From SABY01 sp964612515 (lineage in GTDB: Bacteria; Bacteroidota; Bacteroidia; Bacteroidales; 4484-276): a stretch of 64,000 bases of DNA. The notes below the pieces were generated by a model. That model was not told the origin of the DNA. It saw only the letters and a program-made list of their open reading frames with translations, and made no database searches. Every line of letters begins with the position of its first letter. Position 1 is the first letter of the stretch. Positions 7,602-17,144 of this stretch are shown here, in pieces. A program made the position numbers and the translations under genes. Location of the stretch: positions 7,236 through 71,235 of the forward strand of contig CAZTCX010000003.1 of assembly GCA_964612515.1 (NCBI GenBank), given 5' to 3'.

Positions 7602-8378
7602 ATGGTGTCGGAAATGATTTATTTTGTAATTCAAAAAATACCACCCGAAATGAAGCTTTTAATTATAGCAGCAATTGCCCTCGTTTTGATAATCATACTT
7701 ATCAGGATGTACCCACTTCTACACATTTGGGGAACACGCTTATTTTTTGGTAAGTACAGTTCGCGCTATGTAGCCACCTACAAGCGTTACACCAACCAAA
7801 GTCCTTATTCTTATTGTATCAAGGATGATTTTATTAATCATCTGGCAAGCGTTTACAAATTACCTCCAGATTTGCCGATTCTTGATTCAGAACTGGAAAT
7901 TGAATTTTCGGATATCGCTTTTGGAAAAAGCTTTAAGGAAGTTATTAAAGCTTCCCCAAAACCAATTTGTGCCAATGCCGTCAGGCTTCCAGCCTTTGAG
8001 CTACAGACGCTGGGTTACAAAAGTCAGGTATTTAGCCTGGATATGAAGAAATATTGCTTTTTTGCTAATGGAAAGTTTTTCATGGGCCAGTTTACTTTCA
8101 ACAAATCCACTACTGAGAATCGGGCTGAACTGACCAATGTGTTGCAAAAAAAATATCTCAATGGATTAAAAACTTCGTCAGAAGGCTTTATGATTCGCGG
8201 CAAAAACCAGAGTTTACTTCGCTGCGAATACAATGGTTTTTATTTGATACTCACCTATTTTTCTCGTAGTACTGGTGCAGACATCATTGCTCTGGTTGAT
8301 GAACATTGGAATAGTAACATACCAAGCCAAACGATTTCACAGTCGACTTTGCAGGCTGAATTGATGGATAAATTATAA
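7602..8378 (+). CDS. Hypothetical protein with one N-terminal membrane helix
   Basis: Protein of 258 aa that I do not recognise. Residues about 18-38 form a strong transmembrane segment (LLIIAAIALVLIIILIRMYP). The rest is a mixed polar domain with aromatic-rich patches (KKYCFFANGKFFMGQFTF) and no signal cleavage site or known motif, so it is probably a single-span inner-membrane protein with a soluble domain of unknown fold. It is flanked by terminators on both sides and transcribed alone, convergent with clpC. Codon use and length support a real gene. Confidence 0.7.
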   Translation: MVSEMIYFVIQKIPPEMKLLIIAAIALVLIIILIRMYPLLHIWGTRLFFGKYSSRYVATYKRYTNQSPYSYCIKDDFINHLASVYKLPPDLPILDSELEIEFSDIAFGKSFKEVIKASPKPICANAVRLPAFELQTLGYKSQVFSLDMKKYCFFANGKFFMGQFTFNKSTTENRAELTNVLQKKYLNGLKTSSEGFMIRGKNQSLLRCEYNGFYLILTYFSRSTGADIIALVDEHWNSNIPSQTISQSTLQAELMDKL

Positions 8379-8480
8379 AATGAACATGCCAGGATTCCAC
8401 ATCCCTGCGCATTGGCTATCTAATTCGTTGTAACATATTGCAGATGCATATCCATGCATCTTTGCAAAGAAGAATTCCAA

Positions 8481-8521
8481 AAAAAAACTGCATCGCTCAC
8501 ACGGAACGATACAGTTTTTTT
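8481..8521. terminator. Bidirectional terminator between the hypothetical gene and clpC
   Basis: AAAAAACTG-CATCG ... CGAT-ACAGTTTTTT forms a hairpin with A and T runs on both sides, in the 168-bp gap between two convergent genes, so it can serve both. Confidence 0.75.
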
Positions 8522-8546
8522 ATTGTTAATCAGATAATTCCAGATC

Positions 8547-11132
8547 TTAATTTACTGAAGGCAACTGTTTTGCGATAGCAACTTCCTTTTTGATGCTGAT
8601 ATTAAGTTCTTCCTTACCTTCTTCAGCTTCCACCATTATGTGATCGCCTTCGGATATGGTGGTCTTGATGATTTCTTCGGCAAGCGGATCTTCTACATAT
8701 CGCTGTATCGCCCGCTTTAACGGACGTGCGCCATATTGGGCATCCCATCCTTTTTCGACGATAAAGTCTTTGGCTTTTTCCGAAATTTCGATGGTGTAAC
8801 CAATCTCTTTCACGCGCTTGTAAAGATGGCCAAGTTCAATGTCGATAATCTTATGAATGTCTTCACGCTCCAGATGGTCGAAGATTACGATATCGTCGAT
8901 ACGGTTAAGAAACTCAGGGGCAAAAGTTTTCTTCAAAGCATTTTCGATCACACTTTGCGAATGTTTTCCTTTTGATGTTTCGCGTGCCGAGGTATTAAAA
9001 CCTACACCAAGTCCAAAATCTTTCAACTGACGCGATCCAATGTTGGAGGTCATGATGATGATTGCATTCTTGAAGTCGATACGTCGACCCAGACTGTCGG
9101 TGATGATCCCATCGTCGAGTACCTGTAGCAAAAGGTGATAAACGTCGGGGTGCGCTTTTTCTATCTCGTCGAGAAGAATGATGGAGTAGGGTTTGCGACG
9201 GACTTTCTCAGTAAGTTGCCCACCTTCTTCGTAGCCTACGTATCCCGGAGGAGCGCCCACCAGACGCGAAACGGAGAATTTCTCCATGTATTCGCTCATG
9301 TCGATGCGGATAAGCGCTTCTTCGCTATCGAAAAGATAACGTGCAAGTACTTTTGCCAGGTGCGTTTTACCGACGCCTGTGGGGCCCAGAAAGATGAAAC
9401 TTCCAATAGGCTTATTGGGGTCTTTCAGTCCGGCACGGTTACGGCGAATAGAACGAACCACTTTTTGAATGGCTTCATCCTGACCTATCACAGAATCTTG
9501 TAGCTCGAATTCCATTTTCACGAGTCGGTTACTTTCCGTTTGCGCAATTCGCTTAATTGGAATTCCTGTCATCATAGCCACAACTTCGGCCACATTTTCT
9601 TCAGATACGGTCTCGCGATTGATACGTGCATCTTCTTCCCACTTTTTCTTTTCCACTTCAAGCTCCTCAAGCAGTTTGCGCTCCAGATCGCGGAAGCGGG
9701 CGGCTTCTTCAAATTTCTGTCCGCCGATGGCCTTTGCTTTTTCAGCTTTCACCTCTTCAATACGGCTTTCAATTTTGATGATTTGGGAAGGCACATGCAT
9801 GTTGGTAATGTGCACCCTCGAACCAGCTTCGTCAAGTGCATCGATGGCTTTGTCGGGCAAATAGCGGTCGCTGATGTATCGGTTGGTGAGGTGTACACAA
9901 GCTTTGATGGCGTCTTCAGTATATTTTACAAGGTGGTGATCCTCATATTTTGCTTTGATATTGTTGAGGATGACAGCGGTTTCGTCGGCAGTGGTCGGAT
10001 CGACCAGCACTTTCTGAAATCTGCGCTCCAGCGCGCCATCTTTTTCGATGTATTGGCGGTACTCGTCGAGTGTAGTGGCACCGATACATTGTATTTCGCC
10101 ACGTGCCAGTGCAGGCTTAAACATATTGGACGCATCCAATGAACCGGAAGCATTACCGGCACCTACAATGGTGTGTATCTCGTCGATAAAAAGTATGATA
10201 TCTGGGTTTTTCTCCAGCTCATTCAGGACGGCTTTCATGCGTTCTTCAAACTGACCACGGTATTTGGTACCTGCTACAATAGATGCCAGGTCGAGTGTGA
10301 TAACTCGTTTGTTGAATAATGCCCGCGAGACTTTTCGTTCAACAATTCGTGAAGCCAACCCTTCGGCTATGGCACTTTTACCAACGCCAGGCTCGCCAAT
10401 GAGGATTGGGTTGTTTTTTTTGCGTCGGCTTAGAATCTGCGCAATACGTTCGAGTTCTTTCTCGCGGCCTACGATTGGATCAAGCCGGCCTTCTTCGGCA
10501 GCTTTGGTGAGGTCGCGTCCAAAATTATCGAGAACCGGAGTCTTTGACTTCGTTTCACCGGGCTTTTTGCCTTGTTTTTCGAAACCCCGGCCTTCTTCGA
10601 AGTCATCATCCATCGAGCCTGGAAATTCATCCACAGGATCCATTCTTTGGGCAGCACTGCTCTCTTCAGCCTTTTCAGGATGATGCCCGGTCATGATCGA
10701 TTGCAATTCTTCTTTAACAGAATCGTAATCAACGCCAACCGATGTAAAGGTCTGCGTTACGATGTTGTCTTCATCTTTGAGAATGGCCAGGAGCAAGTGC
10801 TCGGTGCCGATTAGATCGCTGTTGAAAAGCTTTGCTTCCAGATAAGTTAGTTTCAGTGCACGTTCGGCCTGCTTTACCAATGGGAGATTCACCATTTTTT
10901 TCTCACCTTTCACTGTAGCACCTTGCTTTCCGATAGATTGCTCAATGCTGCTGCGGTAAGTTTTCAGATCCACACCCAGATAATTTAATATTTGTACGGC
11001 CAATCCTTCGCCTTCGCGCAGAATACCAAGTATCAGATGTTCAACTCCAATATAATCGTTTTCCAAACGTAAAGCTTCTTCCCGGCTGTAGTTAAGGACA
11101 TCCTTAACACGTTGTGAAAATTTTGCTTCCAT
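8547..11132 (-). CDS. clpC: ATP-dependent Clp protease ATP-binding subunit ClpC
   Basis: Hexameric AAA+ unfoldase of 861 aa that feeds substrates to ClpP. Domain order: two Clp N repeats (about 1-145), D1 with Walker A GEPGVGKS and Walker B ILFIDEIHTI, a coiled middle region carrying a UVR-like segment (FEEAARFRDLERKLLEE), D2 with Walker A GPTGVGKT, pore loop GYVGYEEGG and Walker B ILLDEIEKA, and a C-terminal D2-small domain. A VGF tripeptide (GLGVGFN) fits the ClpP-docking loop. The middle domain is that of ClpC rather than the long ClpB one. The gene stands alone; clpP is not in the window. A possible -7 box lies 110 bp upstream. Confidence 0.96.
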   Translation of the reverse strand: MEAKFSQRVKDVLNYSREEALRLENDYIGVEHLILGILREGEGLAVQILNYLGVDLKTYRSSIEQSIGKQGATVKGEKKMVNLPLVKQAERALKLTYLEAKLFNSDLIGTEHLLLAILKDEDNIVTQTFTSVGVDYDSVKEELQSIMTGHHPEKAEESSAAQRMDPVDEFPGSMDDDFEEGRGFEKQGKKPGETKSKTPVLDNFGRDLTKAAEEGRLDPIVGREKELERIAQILSRRKKNNPILIGEPGVGKSAIAEGLASRIVERKVSRALFNKRVITLDLASIVAGTKYRGQFEERMKAVLNELEKNPDIILFIDEIHTIVGAGNASGSLDASNMFKPALARGEIQCIGATTLDEYRQYIEKDGALERRFQKVLVDPTTADETAVILNNIKAKYEDHHLVKYTEDAIKACVHLTNRYISDRYLPDKAIDALDEAGSRVHITNMHVPSQIIKIESRIEEVKAEKAKAIGGQKFEEAARFRDLERKLLEELEVEKKKWEEDARINRETVSEENVAEVVAMMTGIPIKRIAQTESNRLVKMEFELQDSVIGQDEAIQKVVRSIRRNRAGLKDPNKPIGSFIFLGPTGVGKTHLAKVLARYLFDSEEALIRIDMSEYMEKFSVSRLVGAPPGYVGYEEGGQLTEKVRRKPYSIILLDEIEKAHPDVYHLLLQVLDDGIITDSLGRRIDFKNAIIIMTSNIGSRQLKDFGLGVGFNTSARETSKGKHSQSVIENALKKTFAPEFLNRIDDIVIFDHLEREDIHKIIDIELGHLYKRVKEIGYTIEISEKAKDFIVEKGWDAQYGARPLKRAIQRYVEDPLAEEIIKTTISEGDHIMVEAEEGKEELNISIKKEVAIAKQLPSVN

Positions 11133-11241
11133 TATATTTTATTCCTTTCATTATTAATACAAATCGCGTATGAATCAAATAACGTTCCAATTGATAAATA
11201 GTTTTTAGCCTGCGAATTTAGTTACCCTATCGAACATCCGA

Positions 11242-11249
11242 CAAAAATA
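11242..11249 (-). promoter_or_regulatory. Possible -7 box for clpC
   Basis: The reverse complement reads TATTTTTG, a TAnnTTTG match 110 bp upstream of the clpC start; it would give a leader of about 100 nt. Confidence 0.3.
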
Positions 11250-11351
11250 AAGCTCTTTGCTGGTGCTAATTGCCGTTGCAGAGTCGTTTTTATCAACAAA
11301 AATATGTTAGTTAATAAAAGGTTTAGCTGTGCCGGCAAACATAAAAATACC

Positions 11352-11359
11352 TACTTTTG
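11352..11359 (+). promoter_or_regulatory. -7 box of the gyrA promoter
   Basis: TACTTTTG followed by C fits TAnnTTTG, 51 bp before the gyrA start codon. The same octamer precedes ndk, pruA, the TPR gene at 26460 and the HU gene. Confidence 0.55.
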
Positions 11360-11409
11360 CTGGTCGTTACACTTTGATATTAAAGTATTATTATTGAATA
11401 AGTTAGTAG

Positions 11410-13953
11410 ATGGAAAACAATCAGGAAGGCGAAAGAATAGTTAAGGTAAATATTGAAAATCAAATGAAATCGGCCTACATCGATTATTCGATGTCGGTTA
11501 TTGTTTCGCGGGCGTTGCCTGATGTTCGTGATGGTTTAAAGCCGGTTCACCGCCGGATTTTATTTGGGATGCTCGATCTGGGCAACCTTTCCAGTCGACC
11601 TTATAAGAAATCAGCGAGGATAGTAGGGGAGGTGCTTGGTAAGTACCATCCGCATGGCGACTTCTCTGTTTATGATGCAATGGTACGAATGGCGCAGGAA
11701 TGGTCGTTGAGGTATCCGCTCATCGATGGGCAGGGAAACTTCGGTTCTATCGACAACGACAGTCCGGCAGCTATGCGATACACGGAAGCGCGCTTGCGCA
11801 AACTAGCCGAAGAAATGCTGGATGACCTCAGCAAAGATACGGTCGATTTCCAGCCCAACTTCGACGATTCACTCGAAGAGCCTACCGTGCTGCCAGCCAG
11901 AGTCCCCAACCTGCTCATCAATGGAGCTTCTGGTATTGCCGTTGGGATGGCTACCAATATGCCGCCGCACCACCTGGGAGAAGTAATAGATGGTACGATT
12001 GCGTACATCGATAACCACGACATCACCATAGAAGAGCTGATGAAATATGTCAAGGCTCCTGATTTCCCGACAGGCGGTATCATCTATGGCTACGACGGCG
12101 TTAGGGAAGCCTTTTTGACAGGCCGTGGACGCATTGTCATCAGGGCGGAAGCTACCATAGAAAGCACCAGCAGCGGACGCGATCAAATCATCGTCACCAC
12201 TGTACCTTATCAGGTGAATAAAGCTGAGATGATCAAAAAAACGGCTGATCTGGTGAATGATAAGAAAATAGAAGGAATAACTGATATCCGCGATGAGTCT
12301 GACCGCACCGGTATTCGTATCGTTTATGAACTAAAAAGAGATGCTGTAAGCAATGTTGTGCTCAACAAGCTCTATCAGCAGACAGCTCTTCAGACTTCCT
12401 TCAGTGTCAATAATATTGCTTTGGTAAACGGCCGGCCAATGCAGCTCAACCTGAAAGATATGATTCGGCATTTTGTCGATCATCGCCATGTTGTTATTAT
12501 TAGACGCACCGAATACGAGCTTCGCGAAGCCGAGAAACGCGCCCACATCCTCGAAGGACTGCTCATCGCATTGGATCATCTGGATGAGGTAATTACATTG
12601 ATTCGGCAATCGCAAACCCCCGACGAGGCTAAAAATGGTTTGATGACCACTTTTAACCTGTCAGAACTACAGGCCAAAGCCATCCTCGAAATGCGTTTGC
12701 AGCGCCTTACAGGCCTGGAACGCGATAAGATAAAGGAAGATTACAATGCATTGATGGAACGTATTGCCTACTTCAAGCGCCTACTCGAAAACGAAGACCT
12801 GCGCATGGAATTGATCAAAAATGAGCTGCTTGAGATAAAGGAAAAATACAAAGACGAACGACGTACCCGAATAGAATATTCCGCCAGCGACTTCCGTATT
12901 GAAGATACCATTCCCGATGATGAGGTGGTGGTGACCATTTCGCACATGGGCTACATGAAGCGTACGGCATTATCTGAATACAAAGTACAGGGTAGGGGCG
13001 GGCGTGGATCTAAAGCTTCGGCGGTGCGACAAGAGGATTTCCTGGAACATCTGTTTGTTGCTTCCAACCATAATTACATGTTGTTCTTTACTGAAAGTGG
13101 CAAATGTTTCTGGCTTCGGGTTTTTGAAATCCCGGAGGGTACGCGACATTCAAAAGGAAGAGCTGTTCAAAATCTAATCAATATTTCTTCAGAAGATAAA
13201 ATCAAGGCGTTTATAAATACCAAGGATCTAAAAGATGAAGATTACGTCAAGAGTAATTACATCACCATGGTGACGGTGCGCGGTATTATCAAAAAAACCA
13301 GCCTTAAGGAATATTCGCGTCCGCGGCAAAATGGTATCAACGCCATCGTGGTGCGCGATGGAGATGCGTTGCTTGAAGCACGCCTGACCAATGGTGAAAA
13401 CGAAATCATCATCGCATTGCAATCAGGACGTGCCATTCGTTTCAACGAAACAAGAGTTCGCCCGATGGGTCGCAATACAAGCGGAGTAAGAGGCATAACC
13501 CTGGCCAACGAAAAGGATGCTGTGGTTGGAATGATCTGTTTGGAAAACCCCGAATATGACGTTTTGGTAGTTTCAGAAAATGGATATGGAAAACGTTCCA
13601 AACTTGAAGACTACCGCATTACAAACCGCGGTGGAAAAGGAGTGAAGACGTTGAATATCACCGAGAAAACCGGCCAGCTTATCGCGATCAAAAACGTTAC
13701 AGATACTGACGACCTGATGATTATTAACAAATCAGGACTTACCATACGCCTGGCTGTAAGCGAACTGCGTGTGATGGGACGTGCCACACAAGGTGTGCGA
13801 CTGATTAATCTGCGCGACGACGATGCCATAGCTGCCGTTGCTAATGTGATGCGGGAAGAAGAGGAAGATGAGGAAATCATTATGGATGAATTAGAAAATA
13901 ATGATGAGAATATCGCAACTGAGGAGGATGAACAAACTACAACTGAGGAATAA
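11410..13953 (+). CDS. gyrA: DNA gyrase subunit A
   Basis: Breakage-reunion subunit of DNA gyrase (847 aa), which with GyrB introduces negative supercoils. The winged-helix/tower core contains catalytic Tyr124 (AAMRYTEARL). The quinolone-determining region reads KYHPHGDFSVYDAM: Phe85 sits where E. coli has Ser83, while the acidic position (Asp89, E. coli Asp87) is kept. The C-terminal beta-pinwheel has GyrA-box-like QGRGGRG and TNRGGKG. The C-terminus is very acidic (EEEEDEE onward), as in several GyrA tails. ParC is the alternative, but the length, the GyrA-like boxes and the acidic tail favour GyrA. gyrB is not in the window. Confidence 0.94.
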   Translation: MENNQEGERIVKVNIENQMKSAYIDYSMSVIVSRALPDVRDGLKPVHRRILFGMLDLGNLSSRPYKKSARIVGEVLGKYHPHGDFSVYDAMVRMAQEWSLRYPLIDGQGNFGSIDNDSPAAMRYTEARLRKLAEEMLDDLSKDTVDFQPNFDDSLEEPTVLPARVPNLLINGASGIAVGMATNMPPHHLGEVIDGTIAYIDNHDITIEELMKYVKAPDFPTGGIIYGYDGVREAFLTGRGRIVIRAEATIESTSSGRDQIIVTTVPYQVNKAEMIKKTADLVNDKKIEGITDIRDESDRTGIRIVYELKRDAVSNVVLNKLYQQTALQTSFSVNNIALVNGRPMQLNLKDMIRHFVDHRHVVIIRRTEYELREAEKRAHILEGLLIALDHLDEVITLIRQSQTPDEAKNGLMTTFNLSELQAKAILEMRLQRLTGLERDKIKEDYNALMERIAYFKRLLENEDLRMELIKNELLEIKEKYKDERRTRIEYSASDFRIEDTIPDDEVVVTISHMGYMKRTALSEYKVQGRGGRGSKASAVRQEDFLEHLFVASNHNYMLFFTESGKCFWLRVFEIPEGTRHSKGRAVQNLINISSEDKIKAFINTKDLKDEDYVKSNYITMVTVRGIIKKTSLKEYSRPRQNGINAIVVRDGDALLEARLTNGENEIIIALQSGRAIRFNETRVRPMGRNTSGVRGITLANEKDAVVGMICLENPEYDVLVVSENGYGKRSKLEDYRITNRGGKGVKTLNITEKTGQLIAIKNVTDTDDLMIINKSGLTIRLAVSELRVMGRATQGVRLINLRDDDAIAAVANVMREEEEDEEIIMDELENNDENIATEEDEQTTTEE

Positions 13954-14049
13954 TCATTTATCGAAATAAAAAATCAGCCAGACTGATATTCTTTCTGGCA
14001 TGACTATTGAAAAGCAAACAAATTTAACAAACTAAACTTTGCAGGAAAA

Positions 14050-15189
14050 ATGAAAAAATTCGTAGTGTTATTAATTACAGTCATGGCCTTTTCGGGTATT
14101 TATGCCCAACCAAACAACGTGGTAGCCGCGTTCAACTACCTGAATCGCGGCAAGCTCGACAAGGCCAAAGAAGCCATTGACAAGGCCACCGAGCATGCTA
14201 AAACAATGAATGATGCAAAAACGTGGTTTTACAGTGGTAATGTGTATTTATCCATACAATTAACAGACGAGGAGGCTTACAAAAATCTTGATCCAGACCC
14301 TTTGGATAAAGCCTATGCAGATTACAGGAAATCGCTTGAACTCGATACCAAACATGAGTATTCTGACCAGGTAAAAGATAGGATCCAAGTGTGCGCGGAG
14401 CAATATTTTAATAAAGGAGTAACAGATTACAACGAGCAGAATTACAAAGCTGCTTCCGAGGCTTTTGCAAAATCTGCGATGATTCGTCAGGAAGTGGGTG
14501 CCACCGATACCATTTCAGCGTTTTATGCCGGACAGAGTGCCTATCTTGCTCAGGACTATGCAACTGCCCGCAAGTATATGAATCAGGTGAAGGAGCTAAA
14601 ATACGGCGATCCTGCTGTTTACAGCATCCTGGCCAACATCTATAAAGTAGAAGGCGATACCACTTCAGCCATTGCAGTAATCAACGAAGGCCGCCACGTG
14701 TATCCTGAAGATTACAGCTTGATTATTGATGCTGCTAACCTGTACCTTGCAACTGGTCAAAGCCAGGAGGCTTTGGATGTTTTAAATATTGCCATCGAAA
14801 AAGATAAAACTAATCCATCGTTGTTTTTTGCCGTCGGAACTATTTACGACAAAATGGGAAATTTCGAAAAAGCGCGCGACATGTATGTAAGTGCCATCGG
14901 TGTAGATCCCAATTATTTTGACGCAAACTACAACCTTGGAGCACTATATTTTAATAAAGCTGTTGAAGTGATTACTGAAGCCGGAAATCTACCGCTTAAC
15001 GAAACAGCTAAATACGACCAGATGATGGCTGAAGGCAAGGTAATGATGGAGAAAGCCCTGCCATATCTCGAAAAAGCTGACTCCATCCAGGAGAGCGATC
15101 AGATAACCTTGCAAACACTCAAAGAGATTTATACCCGTTTGGGAATGATGGACAAAGTGAAAGGCATAAACGAGCGCCTGAACAATTAG
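14050..15189 (+). CDS. Exported tetratricopeptide-repeat protein
   Basis: Protein of 379 aa: signal peptide (MKKFVVLLITVMAFSGIYAQ) followed by about seven to eight TPR-like helical pairs over the whole mature chain (AFNYLNRGKLDKAKEAI, YNEQNYKAASEAFAKSA, FEKARDMYVSAIGVDPNYF). It should be a periplasmic or membrane-associated protein-interaction scaffold. The last ~90 residues (ALPYLEKADSIQ ... KVKGINERLNN) recur in the small gene at 15279. It follows gyrA by 96 bp and ends at its own terminator. No partner can be named from context. Confidence 0.85.
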   Translation: MKKFVVLLITVMAFSGIYAQPNNVVAAFNYLNRGKLDKAKEAIDKATEHAKTMNDAKTWFYSGNVYLSIQLTDEEAYKNLDPDPLDKAYADYRKSLELDTKHEYSDQVKDRIQVCAEQYFNKGVTDYNEQNYKAASEAFAKSAMIRQEVGATDTISAFYAGQSAYLAQDYATARKYMNQVKELKYGDPAVYSILANIYKVEGDTTSAIAVINEGRHVYPEDYSLIIDAANLYLATGQSQEALDVLNIAIEKDKTNPSLFFAVGTIYDKMGNFEKARDMYVSAIGVDPNYFDANYNLGALYFNKAVEVITEAGNLPLNETAKYDQMMAEGKVMMEKALPYLEKADSIQESDQITLQTLKEIYTRLGMMDKVKGINERLNN

Positions 15190-15217
15190 GCGGAAAATTC
15201 TGTTTTACACAAAAACG

Positions 15218-15254
15218 AAATGGAGAGATCAGAAATGATTCTCTCCATTTTTTT
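15218..15254 (+). terminator. Terminator of the TPR gene
   Basis: 11-bp stem AAATGGAGAGA (15218-15228) / TCTCTCCATTT (15240-15250) followed by T residues. Confidence 0.85.
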
Positions 15255-15278
15255 ATTAATCAATAAAAACTTAACGTT

Positions 15279-15569
15279 ATGGAAACCTTTGAAGAAAAAC
15301 GGCAACAGTACCAAAAGCAAATCGACAACAGCCCATCGCAGTTTGAGCCAAATTATGGGATGGGGAAACTCTATTACGAACAGGCTACTCAGGCAGGCAG
15401 TACCGAACCTTCGGCAACACAGTGGCTGAAACAATCGGCTCAATATCTCGAAAAGGCCGATCAGATAAAACCTGACAGCCGTGAAAATCTGACGATGCTA
15501 CAGAAGGTGTACACCAGGATTAACGATTCTGAAAAAGTGAAGGGCATCAACGAGAGACTGAAAAATTAA
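15279..15569 (+). CDS. Small TPR-like protein, partial duplicate of the preceding gene's C-terminus
   Basis: A 96-aa protein whose second half (AQYLEKADQIKPDS ... YTRINDSEKVKGINERLKN) closely matches the C-terminal end of the upstream TPR protein (LPYLEKADSIQESD ... YTRLGMMDKVKGINERLNN). It lacks a signal peptide (METFEEKRQQYQKQ), so it would stay in the cytoplasm while the parent is exported. It lies behind the parent's terminator, which suggests its own or read-through expression. It is probably a tandem partial duplication; whether it is expressed cannot be seen. Confidence 0.7.
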   Translation: METFEEKRQQYQKQIDNSPSQFEPNYGMGKLYYEQATQAGSTEPSATQWLKQSAQYLEKADQIKPDSRENLTMLQKVYTRINDSEKVKGINERLKN

Positions 15570-15815
15570 GTTTCGTTTCATGAATTAAGAGGAGGGTGGG
15601 CTGCAAAGGATTTAGTAGCCAAGACTTAATTCTTCCAGCGTTAAAGATCCAGCCAATATTCTGTTTAAAAAGATAGGATTTGGAAAACATGATTTAACAT
15701 AATATTAATTATCGGACATAAATCCGAATTTCAATTTCCCAGCTTTTAGGGTCGTAAGCTTCAATTTTAATGAATCCGTTTTTTTAAGGCAGGATTATTA
15801 GATTTTCAGCCGGCA

Positions 15816-17054
15816 TTATTTTTTCTTTGGTTTTCTTTTTCCTTTAACACCTGTAGCTTCGTCTTCATTCAACAATGCCCGCCAGTCGTTTTTTGGAGTT
15901 TGTGCTTCAAGCAACACTTCGTGGTATTCCTTTCCAGTCATCACGATGCGGTGAATCGGTTTGCCAAGTGAAGCTTCAATTTCCTCAAGGATAGGTTTTT
16001 CTTCGCTGCTGCAAAAAGCAATAGCTTGTCCTTTGGCAGTTCCGCGTCCTGTGCGGCCAACACGATGCACATATTGTTCGGCGCTGTCGGGCAAATCATA
16101 GTTGATTACAAAATGTACATCTGGAATGTCGATGCCACGGGCGCTCACATCGGTAGCGATGAGGATTTTAAGTTCATCAGCTCTGAAGTTTTTCATCGTC
16201 AGTTCGCGAACCGATTGCTCTTTGTCGCTGTGAATGGTTTCGGTTGGAATTCCTACACGCTCCATAGCAGCCTTCACGCGCTCAGCACGGACTTTGGTGC
16301 GCACGAAGACTAGCATTTTTTTATCAGGATTTTGTTTAATAAAATCTTCGAGAAAAAACCGTTTGTCGTCCATTTCCACAAAAGCAACCCCGTGTTCGAT
16401 GTTTTTGGCTACCGGATCTTTGGGCGAAATCTGAATTCGTATCGGATTCACTACCAGCGAATAAGCAAGGTCTTTGATGGTTTCGTTGATGGTTGCAGAG
16501 AAAAACAATGTCTGTCGCTTTTTGGGCAATAGCCGCATCAAGTCTCGGATATCTTTAATAAAACCCATGTCGAGCATGTGGTCAGCTTCGTCGAGTACAA
16601 GGATTTCAACGCGGGTAAGGCGCAGCGCCCCCTGGCTTACCAGGTCGAACATGCGGCCGGGTGTAGCCACCAAAACATCTACACCTTCATTTAGTGTATC
16701 GATCTGCGGCTGCTGATCTACACCACCGTGAATACAAAAGGTGGTGACACGTGTATGTTTGCCAAGTGTAGTAAAAACGTTGGCGATTTGTATAGCAAGC
16801 TCGTGCGTTGGTGCCATCACCAGGCATTTTACTCCGTCGGGTCTGCCGGAAATTTTACGGCTTTGCAGCAAATGCAAAATGGGAATGGCAAAAGCTGCAG
16901 TTTTGCCCGTACCTGTCTGCGCTATTGCAAGCACGTCCTCCCCTTTCAGGATGGCAGGTATCGACTTGAACTGTATGTCGGTAGGTTTTTTAAACTCCAG
17001 CTTCGATAAGCTGGTTTTGATGCCTTCGTGGATGTTGTATTGATCGAATTTCAT
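15816..17054 (-). CDS. DEAD-box ATP-dependent RNA helicase (RhlE-like)
   Basis: Cytoplasmic RNA helicase of 412 aa. The Q motif region (MKFDQYNIHEGI ... KPTDIQFKSIPAI), motif I AQTGTGKTAAF, motif Ib ATPGRMFDL, motif II LDEADHMLDMGF (DEAD), motif III SATI, motif V DVSARGIDIPDV and motif VI HRVGRTGRG are all present, followed by a short basic tail (KGKRKPKKK). The compact size and tail fit RhlE-type helicases in rRNA maturation or RNA decay. It is transcribed divergently from the SDR gene 90 bp away, with a TATCTTTG -7 box close to the start. Confidence 0.92.
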   Translation of the reverse strand: MKFDQYNIHEGIKTSLSKLEFKKPTDIQFKSIPAILKGEDVLAIAQTGTGKTAAFAIPILHLLQSRKISGRPDGVKCLVMAPTHELAIQIANVFTTLGKHTRVTTFCIHGGVDQQPQIDTLNEGVDVLVATPGRMFDLVSQGALRLTRVEILVLDEADHMLDMGFIKDIRDLMRLLPKKRQTLFFSATINETIKDLAYSLVVNPIRIQISPKDPVAKNIEHGVAFVEMDDKRFFLEDFIKQNPDKKMLVFVRTKVRAERVKAAMERVGIPTETIHSDKEQSVRELTMKNFRADELKILIATDVSARGIDIPDVHFVINYDLPDSAEQYVHRVGRTGRGTAKGQAIAFCSSEEKPILEEIEASLGKPIHRIVMTGKEYHEVLLEAQTPKNDWRALLNEDEATGVKGKRKPKKK

Positions 17055-17072
17055 AAGCTAAAAATGTGGCTG

Positions 17073-17080
17073 CAAAGATA
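17073..17080 (-). promoter_or_regulatory. -7 box of the DEAD-box helicase gene
   Basis: The reverse complement reads TATCTTTG followed by C, 19 bp upstream of the helicase ATG, matching TAnnTTTG. Confidence 0.5.
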
Positions 17081-17144
17081 GCCAAATGAACAAAGCAGGC
17101 TTGCCGATGCTTTAGGGGCAGCTATTGATTAACAACAATATGAA

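Noticed and set aside
9540..10142. 200-codon frame opposite clpC
   Set aside because: Antisense to the conserved ClpC AAA+ coding sequence; a shadow of its codon bias.
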